DNA of 41,863 bases from CAWUIO01 sp963922455 (GCA_963922455.1 CAWUIO010000056.1:1-41863), one strand, 5' to 3'. Positions 1-8,164 are shown, numbered from the stretch's first letter. The notes: generated by a model from the letters alone, not told the origin. Numbers and translations are program-made.

Positions 1-11
1 CCAGTCAGGTT

Positions 12-72
12 CAGTCAACCTAGGCTTCTCGCTCGGCTCTACGAGCCACGGGAAGGCTTAGTTGTTATGGGC
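12..72 (-). repeat. attC-like recombination site at the end of cassette B
   Basis: Read on the minus strand, this is an imperfect hairpin directly after the 110-814 gene. It starts with GCCCATAAC (64-72), passes through a CTAAGCC arm, a terminal GGCTC-gta-GAGCC hairpin and a GAAGCC arm, and ends at AGGTTGAC with a GTT core (minus G at 19). The outer half-site GCCCATAAC is the complement, with one T-G wobble, of GTTGTGGGC found at the start of the same cassette (822-830). That is the expected relation between the two ends of an integron cassette. The match to the RYYYAAC/GTTRRRY consensus is poor, so the call rests on architecture. Confidence 0.5.
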
Positions 73-109
73 TTTTTTATTTTTCAAAAATTGAAGGCTC
101 TTTAAATTT

Positions 110-814
110 CTATTCACCATTATCTTTGTAAAATGTGAACCAAATTTCTACTCCTTCACCATTTATTTTTAGTTCTAAATCTATTCTATGTTGGTCTAGA
201 TTTATGTCCTCAAATTCAATGAAAAATTCATCTTGAATTTCAGCTTTCGGTTTGAAAACAGCTTCCAATTCATCAACCTTAATTGATGCCTTAAGAAAAC
301 CATAATCAGCAACCAATAATTGGCGGTCTTTAAGTTTGTCAAAGTGATAATAATCTTTCATTTCACTAGAGTTGAAAGCAATGTTGAGAACTTTCTCCAA
401 TTCAGACTTGATATCTTCATCATTCGATTCGATTTGAGGATACTTTACATTCCTGATTAGACTATTATAGAAATTTGAATTTTTACCTGAAAGCACTTTA
501 TAGTCATATCGAAGGTCTAAGTCAATGATTACACTATCACCTTCCATTAAATAAAATTCATTTACTGTGCCGTTAGTGTTTTCATAACCTGAGGTGAGTT
601 GGATGGTATCTCCCAATAGTTTGTATTTACCTTTTACAGTTGTATTTCCATAATGTCCAGATGAAATTCGTTTGTAATGTCCGTCCGACTCAAACTCGAA
701 TGTCCAGCTTGTTGTAGCCCACCAACCTTGATAAGTTCTATCAATTCCTTGTCCAAATGATGAAGATGTCCAAGCTGAAAGTACTAGTATTAATATGATT
801 TTAGTTCTTCTCAT
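110..814 (-). CDS. Exported protein of unknown function (cassette-borne)
   Basis: A 234-residue protein I do not recognise. Residues 1-21 form a signal peptide: a basic MRRTK start, a hydrophobic ILILVL core, and a likely cleavage after SFGQ. The next ~70 residues contain alternating strands of the kind 'W-F-F-x-x-D-G-x-Y-K ... G-K-Y-K-L-L-G-D-T-I-Q-L', which resembles the lipocalin-like or DUF-type beta sandwiches common in Bacteroidota, but no family can be named. The rest is acidic and mixed alpha/beta. I chose the ATG at 814 over an in-frame TTG at 829, because the ATG is followed at once by the signal peptide and lies 11 bases inside the predicted cassette boundary. It is much more AT-rich than the housekeeping genes to the right, which fits acquisition by transfer. 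It most likely acts in the periplasm or outside the cell. Confidence 0.7.
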   Translation of the reverse strand: MRRTKIILILVLSAWTSSSFGQGIDRTYQGWWATTSWTFEFESDGHYKRISSGHYGNTTVKGKYKLLGDTIQLTSGYENTNGTVNEFYLMEGDSVIIDLDLRYDYKVLSGKNSNFYNSLIRNVKYPQIESNDEDIKSELEKVLNIAFNSSEMKDYYHFDKLKDRQLLVADYGFLKASIKVDELEAVFKPKAEIQDEFFIEFEDINLDQHRIDLELKINGEGVEIWFTFYKDNGE

Positions 815-821
815 TTTAATT

Positions 822-892
822 GCCCACAACGTCCCGGCTAAATGGCGTAGCGGCGCATAGCCGCTATGAACATTTTAGCCTTTGTTCGCTGC
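822..892 (-). repeat. attC-like recombination site between cassettes A and B
   Basis: On the minus strand the site opens with GCAGCGAAC (884-892). It continues with an arm GGCTAAAATG, a perfect inner hairpin TAGCGGC-tatgc-GCCGCTA, a returning arm CATTTAGCC, and the core ACGTTGTGGGC (822-832). The left arm has one base more than the right arm, like the extrahelical base of true attC sites. GCAGCGAAC is the exact complement of GTTCGCTGC at the start of cassette A (1617-1625), so the circular form of the cassette would carry a fully paired outer stem. This is the strongest evidence that the region is built from integron-type cassettes. Confidence 0.6.
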
Positions 893-904
893 CGCCTTCT
901 TTTT

Positions 905-1600
905 TTAATTTATTTCAAACATTTCATCTTCAAATTCAGGGTTAATTTTCAGTTCTTTGATTTTAAAATTTAGAGTCCCCTGTGGAGAAACCAATTTATT
1001 TAAATGAGGCATTTTAACTCCATTTATCTCCTTGTATTCATCGTAATAACTTTCAGTTCCTAATTCGTCAATCATCTTATTTAAGAGATTTGTTTCTTTA
1101 TCGTAAAACTGAAATCTTGAATTACCATTTGGCATTAAAACCTTTACTTTATACATATCCCTTTCATTTACTTTTTCTATTCCCACATATTCAAGTTTGT
1201 GCCCAAACCTTTCTCTGTACAATTCAGGGAAAATAGTTGCTTCTTCTTTTAGGGCTTCTAAATCAATACCAGTTATCGGTTGATTTCCATTTGGAGCAAT
1301 AACAAAAGCCTTTTCACCATTTAAAATTCTTGTCATTGTTCCTTGTGGAGATTTCATTTTTACCAACATTTTGTCTGGAGCTTTTCGATAACTTTCTATT
1401 TGTAATTCAATTCCTTGAATTTTAGCAACGGCAATCATCGTTATTGTTTTGACTTCTTTCAATTTCTTTTCGCCTCCAATTGCTTTTATGAAATTATCAG
1501 AAATTTTATCACCAGTTAGATTTTTAACTTGGTTTCCTATTTTTGGAGAACAAGATGTTACTAACATTAATACTGTTAAAATTGGAAGTAGTTTTTTCAT
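905..1600 (-). CDS. LolA-like outer-membrane lipoprotein (cassette-borne)
   Basis: A 231-residue lipoprotein. Residues 1-17 read MKKLLPILTVLMLVTSC, a signal peptide with a lipobox ending in Cys17. The mature part (about 35-231) has the pattern of Bacteroidota LolA/LolB-like or DUF4292-like proteins: a helix 'FIKAIGGEKKLKEVKTITM', then repeated strand pairs such as K-A-P-D-K-M-L-V-K-M and Y-K-V-K-V-L-M-P-N-G, and a C-terminal 'G-V-K-M-P-H' strand. Such proteins are half-open barrels that bind lipid or a lipoprotein, but the ligand here is unknown. The open frame extends 23 codons upstream to 1669. I reject that extension because it has no leader features and crosses the predicted cassette boundary near 1624. 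It is AT-rich like its neighbour. It is separated from the 110-814 gene by an attC-like hairpin, so the two need not be functionally linked. Confidence 0.75.
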   Translation of the reverse strand: MKKLLPILTVLMLVTSCSPKIGNQVKNLTGDKISDNFIKAIGGEKKLKEVKTITMIAVAKIQGIELQIESYRKAPDKMLVKMKSPQGTMTRILNGEKAFVIAPNGNQPITGIDLEALKEEATIFPELYRERFGHKLEYVGIEKVNERDMYKVKVLMPNGNSRFQFYDKETNLLNKMIDELGTESYYDEYKEINGVKMPHLNKLVSPQGTLNFKIKELKINPEFEDEMFEIN

Positions 1601-1616
1601 TTTTTTCTTTTTGGTT

Positions 1617-1625
1617 GCAGCGAAC
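1617..1625 (-). repeat. Right boundary (GTT core) of cassette A
   Basis: GTTCGCTGC on the minus strand, 17 bases upstream of the lipoprotein start. It is the exact inverted partner of GCAGCGAAC at 884-892 and would be the incoming half-site (R') of cassette A. No complete attC or integrase gene is visible immediately to the right, so this is either an attI-type edge or a decayed site. Confidence 0.45.
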
Positions 1626-1772
1626 ACGTATATAACCTCCACATACCCTTTACTAGCGTCTAAATACATTTAAACGTTTATAAAAACTTAAAAATTAAGC
1701 TCTAAATCTAACCCATCCCCACCCTACAAGCAAGCTCGTCCAGCTTTTCACAAGGTAAAAATTTAGTTCTTC

Positions 1773-1903
1773 AGCTTAGGGATGGAACGGCCTGTTTGAG
1801 CCCGCCGCTGGCCTGCGCGCGAGCCGGCGAGTAGTGACAGCCCGGCCCGCGCCGGCAGATAGGGGCTTTTGGCAGAGCTTAATAAATAGCGCGGGCAAGC
1901 CCC
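1773..1903 (+). repeat. Structured intergenic element, copy 1
   Basis: First of seven related ~130 bp elements. It carries the conserved blocks AGGGATGGAACGGCCTGTTT and GGCGAGTAGTGACAGCCC. The closing stem is of the GCTT/AAGC type (bases 1774-1777 with the AAGC before the final CCC). Stem 2 is CGCCG/CGGCG, and stem 3 is GCCCGCGC/GCGCGGGC. The pair flanking the tandem G-A loop is A-T, and the pair on its other side is G-C. It lies in the 322-base gap between the cassette region and the 3' end of bshB1, antisense to both. Apart from an AT-rich stretch (1640-1770), nothing else is visible in that gap. Confidence 0.85.
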
Positions 1904-1922
1904 AAAAATTTTTAGAAAGAAT

Positions 1923-2660
1923 TTAAGGAATCAAATCAAAGAGGTTGCGGGTGCCGGGAGGGGTGTCCATGGTGAAGCCTTCGCCAAATTCTACCCCGAT
2001 GAGGCGGCCCATTTCGCGGGCCCGGCCTTCCCAAAAGCGGATAAACTGCGGGGTGGAGATGGGAGTGTCTTGGGCTTTGGGGGTGGGACTTTTCGTATCC
2101 GGAATGAAAAATTGAGAGCTAAATGCCTGAATGCTTTTCATTTTTATGTCCCAGTAGTCTGTGATGTCTACGACCAAGGCAGGGGGGAGGTAGCGGTCTT
2201 GAATATAGTGGTAGACGGCCTTGGGGCGCCAGGGCTCTTGCTTCTGACCAAACTTGGAGAAGGTCGGGATTTTTACGAGGCCGGAGAGAAAACAGGACAC
2301 TTTTATCAGTTCGGCGGCCTGCCCGTGGTCGGGATGTCGGTCGCTCACGGCATTGGCCAGGACAATTTCGGGCTGGTAGCGGCGGATGACCTCAATCACT
2401 TTGAGGCGGTGGGTGCGGTCATTGCTAAAAAAACCATCCTCAAAGCTTAGGTTTTCCCGGCAGGTGAGTCCCAAGATACGGGCCGCTGCATCGGCTTCTT
2501 TTTTTCGAAGTTCGGGAGTACCCCGGGTTCCCAGTTCGCCCCGGGTGAGGTCGACAATGCCTACTTTTTTACCCATTGCGGCGTGCAAGGCCAAGGTTCC
2601 ACTGGCACTCAGCTCGACGTCGTCGGGATGGGCGGCCAGGGCCAGGATATCCAGTTTCAT
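1923..2660 (-). CDS. bshB1: Bacillithiol biosynthesis deacetylase BshB1
   Basis: A 245-residue PIG-L/LmbE-family zinc deacetylase. In the family, BshB1 removes the acetyl group from GlcNAc-malate to give GlcN-malate, the second step of bacillithiol synthesis, in the cytoplasm. The metal and catalytic signature AHPDD is at residues 10-14 (His11, Asp13, Asp14), and the third zinc ligand motif HPDH at 109-112. The segments T-R-G-E-L-G-T-R-G at 39-47 and S-D-R-H-P-D-H-G at 106-113 are typical of BshB1, and the length is normal. It is the last gene of a tight minus-strand group: only 7 bases separate it from the M23 peptidase gene, which itself follows trxB, so thiol metabolism and thioredoxin reduction may be co-transcribed. 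No bshA or bshC is in the window. Confidence 0.92.
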   Translation of the reverse strand: MKLDILALAAHPDDVELSASGTLALHAAMGKKVGIVDLTRGELGTRGTPELRKKEADAAARILGLTCRENLSFEDGFFSNDRTHRLKVIEVIRRYQPEIVLANAVSDRHPDHGQAAELIKVSCFLSGLVKIPTFSKFGQKQEPWRPKAVYHYIQDRYLPPALVVDITDYWDIKMKSIQAFSSQFFIPDTKSPTPKAQDTPISTPQFIRFWEGRAREMGRLIGVEFGEGFTMDTPPGTRNLFDLIP

Positions 2661-2667
2661 AGGATGT

Positions 2668-3705
2668 TTATTTGATGATGAGGGTTTGGCCTACTTTGAG
2701 TACCGAGTTGACGCTGATCCGGTTGATCCGGGCCAGGGTCAATACCGGAACGTTGTACTTGGCACTGATGATAGACAGGGTTTCGCCCGGAACCACCTTG
2801 TGCGTGATCTTGGTACGGATGCGGTTGCCTAAGTGCCAGAAGTGCTGGGGCATCAACTGGAACCGGTCGGTGATGAGTTGCTCTTCTTTGGAGAAATCGT
2901 AAATTAAGAGGGGATTAAAGCTATTCCCGGCATAGCGAACTTCAAAGTGGAGATGGGGGCCCGTACTCCAACCCGTACTTCCGCCCAGGCCAATGAGCTG
3001 GCCGGCTTTGAGGACTTGGCCAACTTCCACTTTCCGAGCTTGTAAGTGAGCGTATACGGTTTCTAAACCATTGCGGTGCCGGATGACCACATAATTGCCA
3101 TAGCCCCGGTTAAAGGCCGACATTCGAACGATGCCGTCAAATACCGTAAAAACGGGGGTACCAATGCGAAGGTTTAAGTCAATGGCCGCGTGAAACCTAC
3201 CCCAGCGATACCCAAAACCGGATGTTTGGAGGGTATTGCTTAAAGGGGCCGACCAGAGTTCTCCCTGGTCGGGATTATATAAGGTAATGTCAATGGTATC
3301 GCGAAATAAAGAAGCGTCTTCTTGGTAAGGATTGATGTTTTTGGAGTCCCAAATCGAGTAATACTCAGCTGCCTTGATCCAAACACTGTCAATTTTGAGC
3401 TCTTCGGAGACTTCAACAATTTTAAGTTCCCCTAGGGTATTAGACAAGGTGTCTTTATGGGCCTTGGTGAGTGGCCGATAAAGCGGAAAAGAGCCATCCC
3501 ATTCCTTGCCCACATCACCACCTGCTTCGGCCGCTTGGGGCTTAAGAGGGAGCAAGATAGCGGGTATAATGGGGTTTTGGGCCGAGTCCTTTTGGGGAAC
3601 CTCTGCTTTAATTACTTTTCCTTCCCCAAACTTGTCACCTTCCTGAGCCCAAGCAAAGCTGGCTAGAAAGAGGAGAAGTATCCCTACAGTTACTTTTTTC
3701 ATCAT
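2668..3705 (-). CDS. Exported M23 peptidase with C-terminal LysM domain
   Basis: A 345-residue LytM/M23-type peptidoglycan endopeptidase. Residues 1-20 form a signal peptide (MMKKVTV... AWAQ). Residues 21-130 look like a linker or membrane-proximal region. The M23 domain spans about 160-265 with the zinc ligands H172 and D176 (HAAID), then H220 (AHL) and H251-x-H253 (G-P-H-L-H-F-E-V-R), so the catalytic set is complete. A LysM carbohydrate-binding domain (T-H-K-V-V-P-G-E-T-L ... V-G-Q-T-L-I-I-K) fills 301-345. It should act in the periplasm, cutting peptide cross-bridges in the cell wall. Two adjacent start codons exist (3705, 3702), and both give the same leader. It lies 25 bases after trxB and 7 bases before bshB1, so it is very likely in their operon, although its job differs. 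Confidence 0.9.
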   Translation of the reverse strand: MMKKVTVGILLLFLASFAWAQEGDKFGEGKVIKAEVPQKDSAQNPIIPAILLPLKPQAAEAGGDVGKEWDGSFPLYRPLTKAHKDTLSNTLGELKIVEVSEELKIDSVWIKAAEYYSIWDSKNINPYQEDASLFRDTIDITLYNPDQGELWSAPLSNTLQTSGFGYRWGRFHAAIDLNLRIGTPVFTVFDGIVRMSAFNRGYGNYVVIRHRNGLETVYAHLQARKVEVGQVLKAGQLIGLGGSTGWSTGPHLHFEVRYAGNSFNPLLIYDFSKEEQLITDRFQLMPQHFWHLGNRIRTKITHKVVPGETLSIISAKYNVPVLTLARINRISVNSVLKVGQTLIIK

Positions 3706-3730
3706 CCTTTATATTGTGAACTATTCAGCA

Positions 3731-4696
3731 TTATGAATTAGCTTGTGAATCCATTACTTCTTTTTCGGCTAAATATCGTTCGGCATCCAAGGCTGCCATA
3801 CAACCCGAACCGGCGGCCGTAATCGCCTGTCGGTAGTGTTTATCTTGCACATCCCCCGAGGCAAACACACCGGGGATATTGGTATGGGACGAGCCTGGTT
3901 TGGTGGTGATATATCCCTGATCGTCCATATCCAGTACCGAAGCCATAAAGTCGGTATTGGGTTTATGGCCAATGGCCACAAAGAAACCGGAAATTGGCAG
4001 CACTTGCGTTTCATCCGTAACCCGGTTGCGGACTTTTACCGATTCTACTTCCTGATCGCCAAGTACTTCTTCGGCTACGGTATTCCAAAGTATCTCGATA
4101 TTTTCTTTGGACATCACCCGGGATTGCATAATCTTGGAAGCCCGCATTTCGTCCCGTCTTACCAACATATATACCTTGTTACATATATTGGATAAATAAG
4201 AAGCCTCTTCGGCGGCGGTATCTCCAGCCCCCACGATGGCTACATCTTTTCCTTTATGAAAGAAACCATCACAAACTGCACAAGAAGAAACCCCTCCACC
4301 ACTGTCGCGCAGTCTTTTCTCGGAGGGAAGTCCCAGCCATTTGGCGGAGGCTCCGGTAGAAATAATAACTGCCTCGGCTTCAATATCTTTACTATCATCT
4401 ATCCGTACAATTTTTTTGCCATTCGTGAAATCAACGGATGTAGCAAAGCCTGATCGTATATCGGTACCAAAGCGGGCTGCTTGCTCTTGGAAGTCATTCA
4501 TCATCTGGGGGCCCATGATTCCTTTGGCATATCCCGGATAATTTTCTACTTCTGTGGTAAGCATAAGCTGTCCGCCGGGCTCATTGCCTTGATACATAAC
4601 AGGCTTCAAACCGGCCCGGGCCGCATAAATGGCGGCGGTGTATCCGGCGGGTCCTGAGCCAAGAATTAAGCAGCGTACCTTTTCAATAGCATCCAT
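3731..4696 (-). CDS. trxB: Thioredoxin reductase (NADPH, FAD)
   Basis: A 321-residue flavoprotein that passes electrons from NADPH through FAD to thioredoxin. The FAD-binding GSGPAG is at residues 13-18, the redox pair is C139-A-V-C142 followed by D143, the NADPH-binding GAGDTA is at 156-161, and a second FAD contact appears near the C-terminus (V-F-A-S-G-D-V). Length and domain order are those of low-molecular-weight TrxB. It is the first gene of a likely operon with the M23 peptidase and bshB1. The 272-base gap before it, up to rpoD, would hold its promoter, but I see no exact TAnnTTTG box there. Confidence 0.96.
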   Translation of the reverse strand: MDAIEKVRCLILGSGPAGYTAAIYAARAGLKPVMYQGNEPGGQLMLTTEVENYPGYAKGIMGPQMMNDFQEQAARFGTDIRSGFATSVDFTNGKKIVRIDDSKDIEAEAVIISTGASAKWLGLPSEKRLRDSGGGVSSCAVCDGFFHKGKDVAIVGAGDTAAEEASYLSNICNKVYMLVRRDEMRASKIMQSRVMSKENIEILWNTVAEEVLGDQEVESVKVRNRVTDETQVLPISGFFVAIGHKPNTDFMASVLDMDDQGYITTKPGSSHTNIPGVFASGDVQDKHYRQAITAAGSGCMAALDAERYLAEKEVMDSQANS

Positions 4697-4968
4697 AGAT
4701 TTAAAGCATTTTCAAGTTTTGGAAAAAAAAAGCAGATCTCCAAATAAATTGACGAAAAAACCCGTCATTTACCAAGAGTTTCTCTGCATGAAACGTTTTA
4801 AGATCAGTTTGCCTTGGGTCCTTTGCCTAAGCCCCAAACTTTTTTTTAACACTTCAATAACTTATTAAAGCCCAGTAAGTTCGGACTGCAAAGCTAAGAA
4901 AAACCTAAAGATAATCCGATTCCTTTCTTTAAAAAAAATGAGCTGCTATATAGTTCCCGAAAGGTTCT
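4697..4968. other. Intergenic region between rpoD and trxB
   Basis: AT-rich, with long A and T tracts (4725-4735, 4841-4850, 4931-4938). It must hold the end of the rpoD transcript and probably the trxB promoter. I see no convincing terminator hairpin, no exact TAnnTTTG box and no copy of the dispersed element. Confidence 0.5.
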
Positions 4969-5832
4969 TTAGCCCAAGTAGGGTTTCAGGGATTTGCTCC
5001 TAGAAGTATGGCGAAGGCGGCGGATGGCCTTTTCTTTAATTTGCCGTACTCTTTCCCGGGTTAGGTTAAACTGATCCCCAATTTCTTCCAAGGTAAGGGC
5101 TTGTTTGCCATTTAGCCCGAAGTAAAAGCACAAAACATCGGCTTCTCTTTGGGTGAGGGTAGACAAGGCTCTCTGGACTTCGGTACGGAGTGAGTCAGAA
5201 ATCAATTCGGAGTCGGGAGTTTCCTGGTTATCGTTTTCCAGGACATCTAAGAGGCTGTTATCTTCTCCTTGAACAAAGGGGGCATCTACGGATATGTGGC
5301 GGCCAGAGATTTTCAAAGTATCTACGACTTCATTCGCCGAGACTTCTAATACTTCGGCCAGTTCTTCGGGCGAGGGCTCCCGCTCGTAGCGTTGTTCTAG
5401 CTTAGAAAAGGTCCGGGATATTTTGTTGAGGGAGCCTACTCGGTTGAGGGGGAGGCGCACAATCCGGGATTGTTCGGCCAGGGCTTGGAGGATGGACTGA
5501 CGGATCCACCACACGGCATAGGAAATAAATTTGAAGCCCCGGGTTTCGTCAAATCGCTGGGCGGCTTTGATAAGGCCCAGGTTTCCTTCATTAATTAAAT
5601 CTCCTAGGGAGAGCCCTTGATTTTGGTATTGTTTAGCTACAGAAACGACAAATCGGAGGTTGGCTTTGGTCAATTTTTCCAAGGCGACAGAGTCCCCTTC
5701 TCGGATGAGTTTGGCAAGCTCGACCTCCTCGTCAGGGGTGAGGAGGTCTACCTTCCCGATCTCTTGCAAGTATTTATCCAACGACTGGCTCTCCCGATTT
5801 GTAATCTGCTTGCTGATTTTTAGCTGTCTCAT
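4969..5832 (-). CDS. rpoD: Primary sigma factor RpoD (short Bacteroidota type)
   Basis: A 287-residue sigma-70. It starts directly with region 1.2 (S-L-D-K-Y-L-Q-E-I-G-K, about 17-27) and lacks region 1.1 and the non-conserved region, as is normal for Bacteroidota. Region 2 follows with K-A-N-L-R-F-V-V-S-V-A-K-Q-Y (about 57-70), G-L-S-L-G-D-L-I-N-E-G-N and F-I-S-Y-A-V-W-W-I-R-Q. Region 3 is at about 135-210, and region 4 at about 225-287 has the helix-turn-helix T-L-E-E-I-G-D-Q-F-N-L-T-R-E-R-V-R-Q-I. It directs RNA polymerase to housekeeping promoters, which in this phylum have the TAnnTTTG/TTTG boxes found elsewhere in this window. The gene order rpsO, pnp, rpoD is one I associate with this phylum. 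Confidence 0.96.
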   Translation of the reverse strand: MRQLKISKQITNRESQSLDKYLQEIGKVDLLTPDEEVELAKLIREGDSVALEKLTKANLRFVVSVAKQYQNQGLSLGDLINEGNLGLIKAAQRFDETRGFKFISYAVWWIRQSILQALAEQSRIVRLPLNRVGSLNKISRTFSKLEQRYEREPSPEELAEVLEVSANEVVDTLKISGRHISVDAPFVQGEDNSLLDVLENDNQETPDSELISDSLRTEVQRALSTLTQREADVLCFYFGLNGKQALTLEEIGDQFNLTRERVRQIKEKAIRRLRHTSRSKSLKPYLG

Positions 5833-5947
5833 TGCAATCCTACGGTGTTATGATGTGTATATAGTTATATTGTAAACAGGTACTTATCGCCAAGTACGTG
5901 TAGTCATCATACAGTAGGAAGCCGGAGAGCCGAGTCCTGGTTTCCGC

Positions 5948-8077
5948 TTAGGATTTCGGAATCAAGACTTTGCGCGATAAACGGAATTTTCCGGTACGCT
6001 TATCAATGTCCAGGAGCTTCACTTTGACTTCTTCACCAATTTCTAAAATCCCATCGATCTTCTCAATGCGTTCCCATTTAATTTCAGAGATGTGAAGGAG
6101 TCCTTCTTTACCCGGTAAGAATTCAATAAATGCCCCAAATGGCAAGATTGATTTCACTTTTCCATCATACACTTCACCCACTTCGGGGACTGCACAGATG
6201 GCCTGGATGCGCTGGTCGGCTATATCCAGAGATTCTTGGTTGGTAGCATAAATATTGACATACCCGGCATTATCTCTCTCCTCAATCACCACGGTGGCTC
6301 CGGATTCCTTTTGAATTTCTTGAACGATCTTACCACCTGGCCCGATTACAGCTCCAATCATATCTTGGGCAATCTTGATAGTTTTGAAGCGTGGAGCGTG
6401 GGGTTTCAATTCCGGCTTGGTTTCTGGAATGGTTTCCAGCATCTTGTCCAAAATCTCTAGTCGGCCTTTGCGGGCTTGCTCTAGGGCTTCAATCAAGATA
6501 TCATAAGACAAGCCGTCAATTTTAATATCCATTTGGCAAGCGGTAATACCCTTTTTGGTACCGGTTACCTTAAAGTCCATATCTCCTAAGTGGTCTTCAT
6601 CTCCCAGGATATCTGATAATACGGCATAATCGCCCGTTTCGGCATCCGATATAAGTCCCATGGCAATTCCGGCCACAGGTCCTTTAATGCTTACACCGGC
6701 ATCCATCAAGGCCATGGTACCAGCACAAACTGTAGCCATAGAAGAAGAACCGTTAGACTCCAAGATATCAGAAACCAAACGGATGGTGTAGGGATTTTCT
6801 TCAGGATCGGGCAATACCTGCTTCAAGGCACGGTAGGCTAAGTTCCCATGTCCAATTTCCCGGCGAGCTGGGGCACGGTTGGGCTTCACTTCTCCCGTAG
6901 AAAAACCAGGGAAGTTATAGTGGAGGATAAATTTATTATACCCACTGCTTACGGCACTATCAATCATCAACTCATCCATTTTGGTACCCAGCGTAGCCGT
7001 GGTGAGTGATTGCGTTTCACCTCGGGTAAAAATGGATGAACCGTGGGCCATGGGTAGATAGTCTACCTCACACCAGATGGTTCGAATTTCATCGTAATCT
7101 CGTCCGTCAATTCGTTTATTACCTTTTAAGGTATAATCGCGACAAGCTTTCTTTTTTATTTTTCCAAAATACTGCCCTACTAAGAATGAGTTAAGCTCTT
7201 CCTCTTCTCCTAGTCCTTCCTCCAGTTGGGCCACGTATTCTTCTTTCACTTTATCAAATTCTTCCGAACGCACATTCTTAACGTTAAGTGCCTGGGAAGC
7301 AATGTCATAAAGCTTTGGATAGAGGTCTTCCAGCATTTTGGCATACAGGGCCTCATCCTTGTCTTCTTCGGTATAGTTTCGCTTTTGCACTTCCATTTCT
7401 TGGGCCAACTCTTCCTGGGCCTTACACTGTAACTTAATGGCTTCGTGGGCAAAACGAATGGCTTCCACCATATCCGCTTCTGAAATCTCTTTCATTTCCC
7501 CTTCAACCATCGTAATATTATCATAGGTAGCCCCTACCATAATATCAAGTTCGGCTTTCTCGATCTGGGCAAAGCTGGGGTTGATGACCAGTTCGCCATC
7601 TACCTTGGCCACCCGGGCTTCGGAGATGGGTTGGCTAAATGGCACATCAGATACGGCAATAGCCGATGATGCGGCAAATGCGGCTAAGGCATCGGGTGGT
7701 ACGGCTTGATCAGATGAAATCAAGTAAATATTAATTTGCGTATCTGCATGATAATCGTCGGGAAACAAAGGGCGGAGTGCGCGGTCTACCAGGCGGCATA
7801 CAAGTACTTCATAGTCTGACAGCTTTCCTTCTCGCTTTAAAAATCCGCCAGGAATTTTACCAGCGGAAGCAAATTTTTCTTGATAATCAACAGATAGGGG
7901 GAGGAAGTCAGTACCTTCTTTTGCTTCTTTGTTGGATACAACGGTAGCGAGGAGCATCGTATCTCCCATTCGTACCACCGTAGCACCATCGGCCTGTCGG
8001 GCTAAGCGTCCGGTCTCAATTGTAAGTTCCCGTCCGTCAGCAAGCGTGACCGTTTTGGTGTGGATGTTTGGCAACAT
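5948..8077 (-). CDS. pnp: Polyribonucleotide nucleotidyltransferase (PNPase)
   Basis: A 709-residue phosphorolytic 3'-5' exoribonuclease that degrades RNA to nucleoside diphosphates using phosphate. Two RNase-PH-like domains (about 10-145 and 320-460) flank an all-helical linker. The second holds the active-site segment D-I-L-G-D-E-D-H-L-G-D-M-D-F. A KH domain (about 550-612, with I-G-A-V-I-G-P-G-G-K) and an S1 domain (about 620-693, with G-K-V-K-S-I-L-P-F-G-A-F-I-E-F) bind RNA. The length is normal. It lies 87 bases downstream of rpsO with a strong terminator-like hairpin in between, so its expression probably depends on read-through or on a promoter inside the gap. PNPase commonly controls its own mRNA through such leader hairpins, which is possible but not shown here. 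Confidence 0.97.
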   Translation of the reverse strand: MLPNIHTKTVTLADGRELTIETGRLARQADGATVVRMGDTMLLATVVSNKEAKEGTDFLPLSVDYQEKFASAGKIPGGFLKREGKLSDYEVLVCRLVDRALRPLFPDDYHADTQINIYLISSDQAVPPDALAAFAASSAIAVSDVPFSQPISEARVAKVDGELVINPSFAQIEKAELDIMVGATYDNITMVEGEMKEISEADMVEAIRFAHEAIKLQCKAQEELAQEMEVQKRNYTEEDKDEALYAKMLEDLYPKLYDIASQALNVKNVRSEEFDKVKEEYVAQLEEGLGEEEELNSFLVGQYFGKIKKKACRDYTLKGNKRIDGRDYDEIRTIWCEVDYLPMAHGSSIFTRGETQSLTTATLGTKMDELMIDSAVSSGYNKFILHYNFPGFSTGEVKPNRAPARREIGHGNLAYRALKQVLPDPEENPYTIRLVSDILESNGSSSMATVCAGTMALMDAGVSIKGPVAGIAMGLISDAETGDYAVLSDILGDEDHLGDMDFKVTGTKKGITACQMDIKIDGLSYDILIEALEQARKGRLEILDKMLETIPETKPELKPHAPRFKTIKIAQDMIGAVIGPGGKIVQEIQKESGATVVIEERDNAGYVNIYATNQESLDIADQRIQAICAVPEVGEVYDGKVKSILPFGAFIEFLPGKEGLLHISEIKWERIEKIDGILEIGEEVKVKLLDIDKRTGKFRLSRKVLIPKS

Positions 8078-8114
8078 AAAATTTAAATAGTAATAAAAAA
8101 GGAAAGTCTAAGCG

Positions 8115-8151
8115 CAAAAAAATTAAGAACAGGCCGGAACCTATTCTTAAT
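8115..8151 (-). terminator. Terminator/attenuator between rpsO and pnp
   Basis: On the minus strand the stem ATTAAGAA-x-AGG / CCT-x-TTCTTAAT (8122-8151) has a 6-base loop and is followed by seven T residues (8115-8121 as A on plus). It ends the rpsO message or attenuates read-through into pnp. Confidence 0.75.
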
Positions 8152-8164
8152 CTTCAAGGGTATA

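Noticed and set aside
1..75. The first hairpin as a simple rho-independent terminator of the 110-814 gene
   Set aside because: On the minus strand no T run follows the hairpin, while its ends fit the cassette pattern; kept as an attC-like site with medium confidence.
1449..1673. Plus-strand frame antisense to the lipoprotein start
   Set aside because: It is the reverse image of the lipoprotein leader and has no feature of its own.
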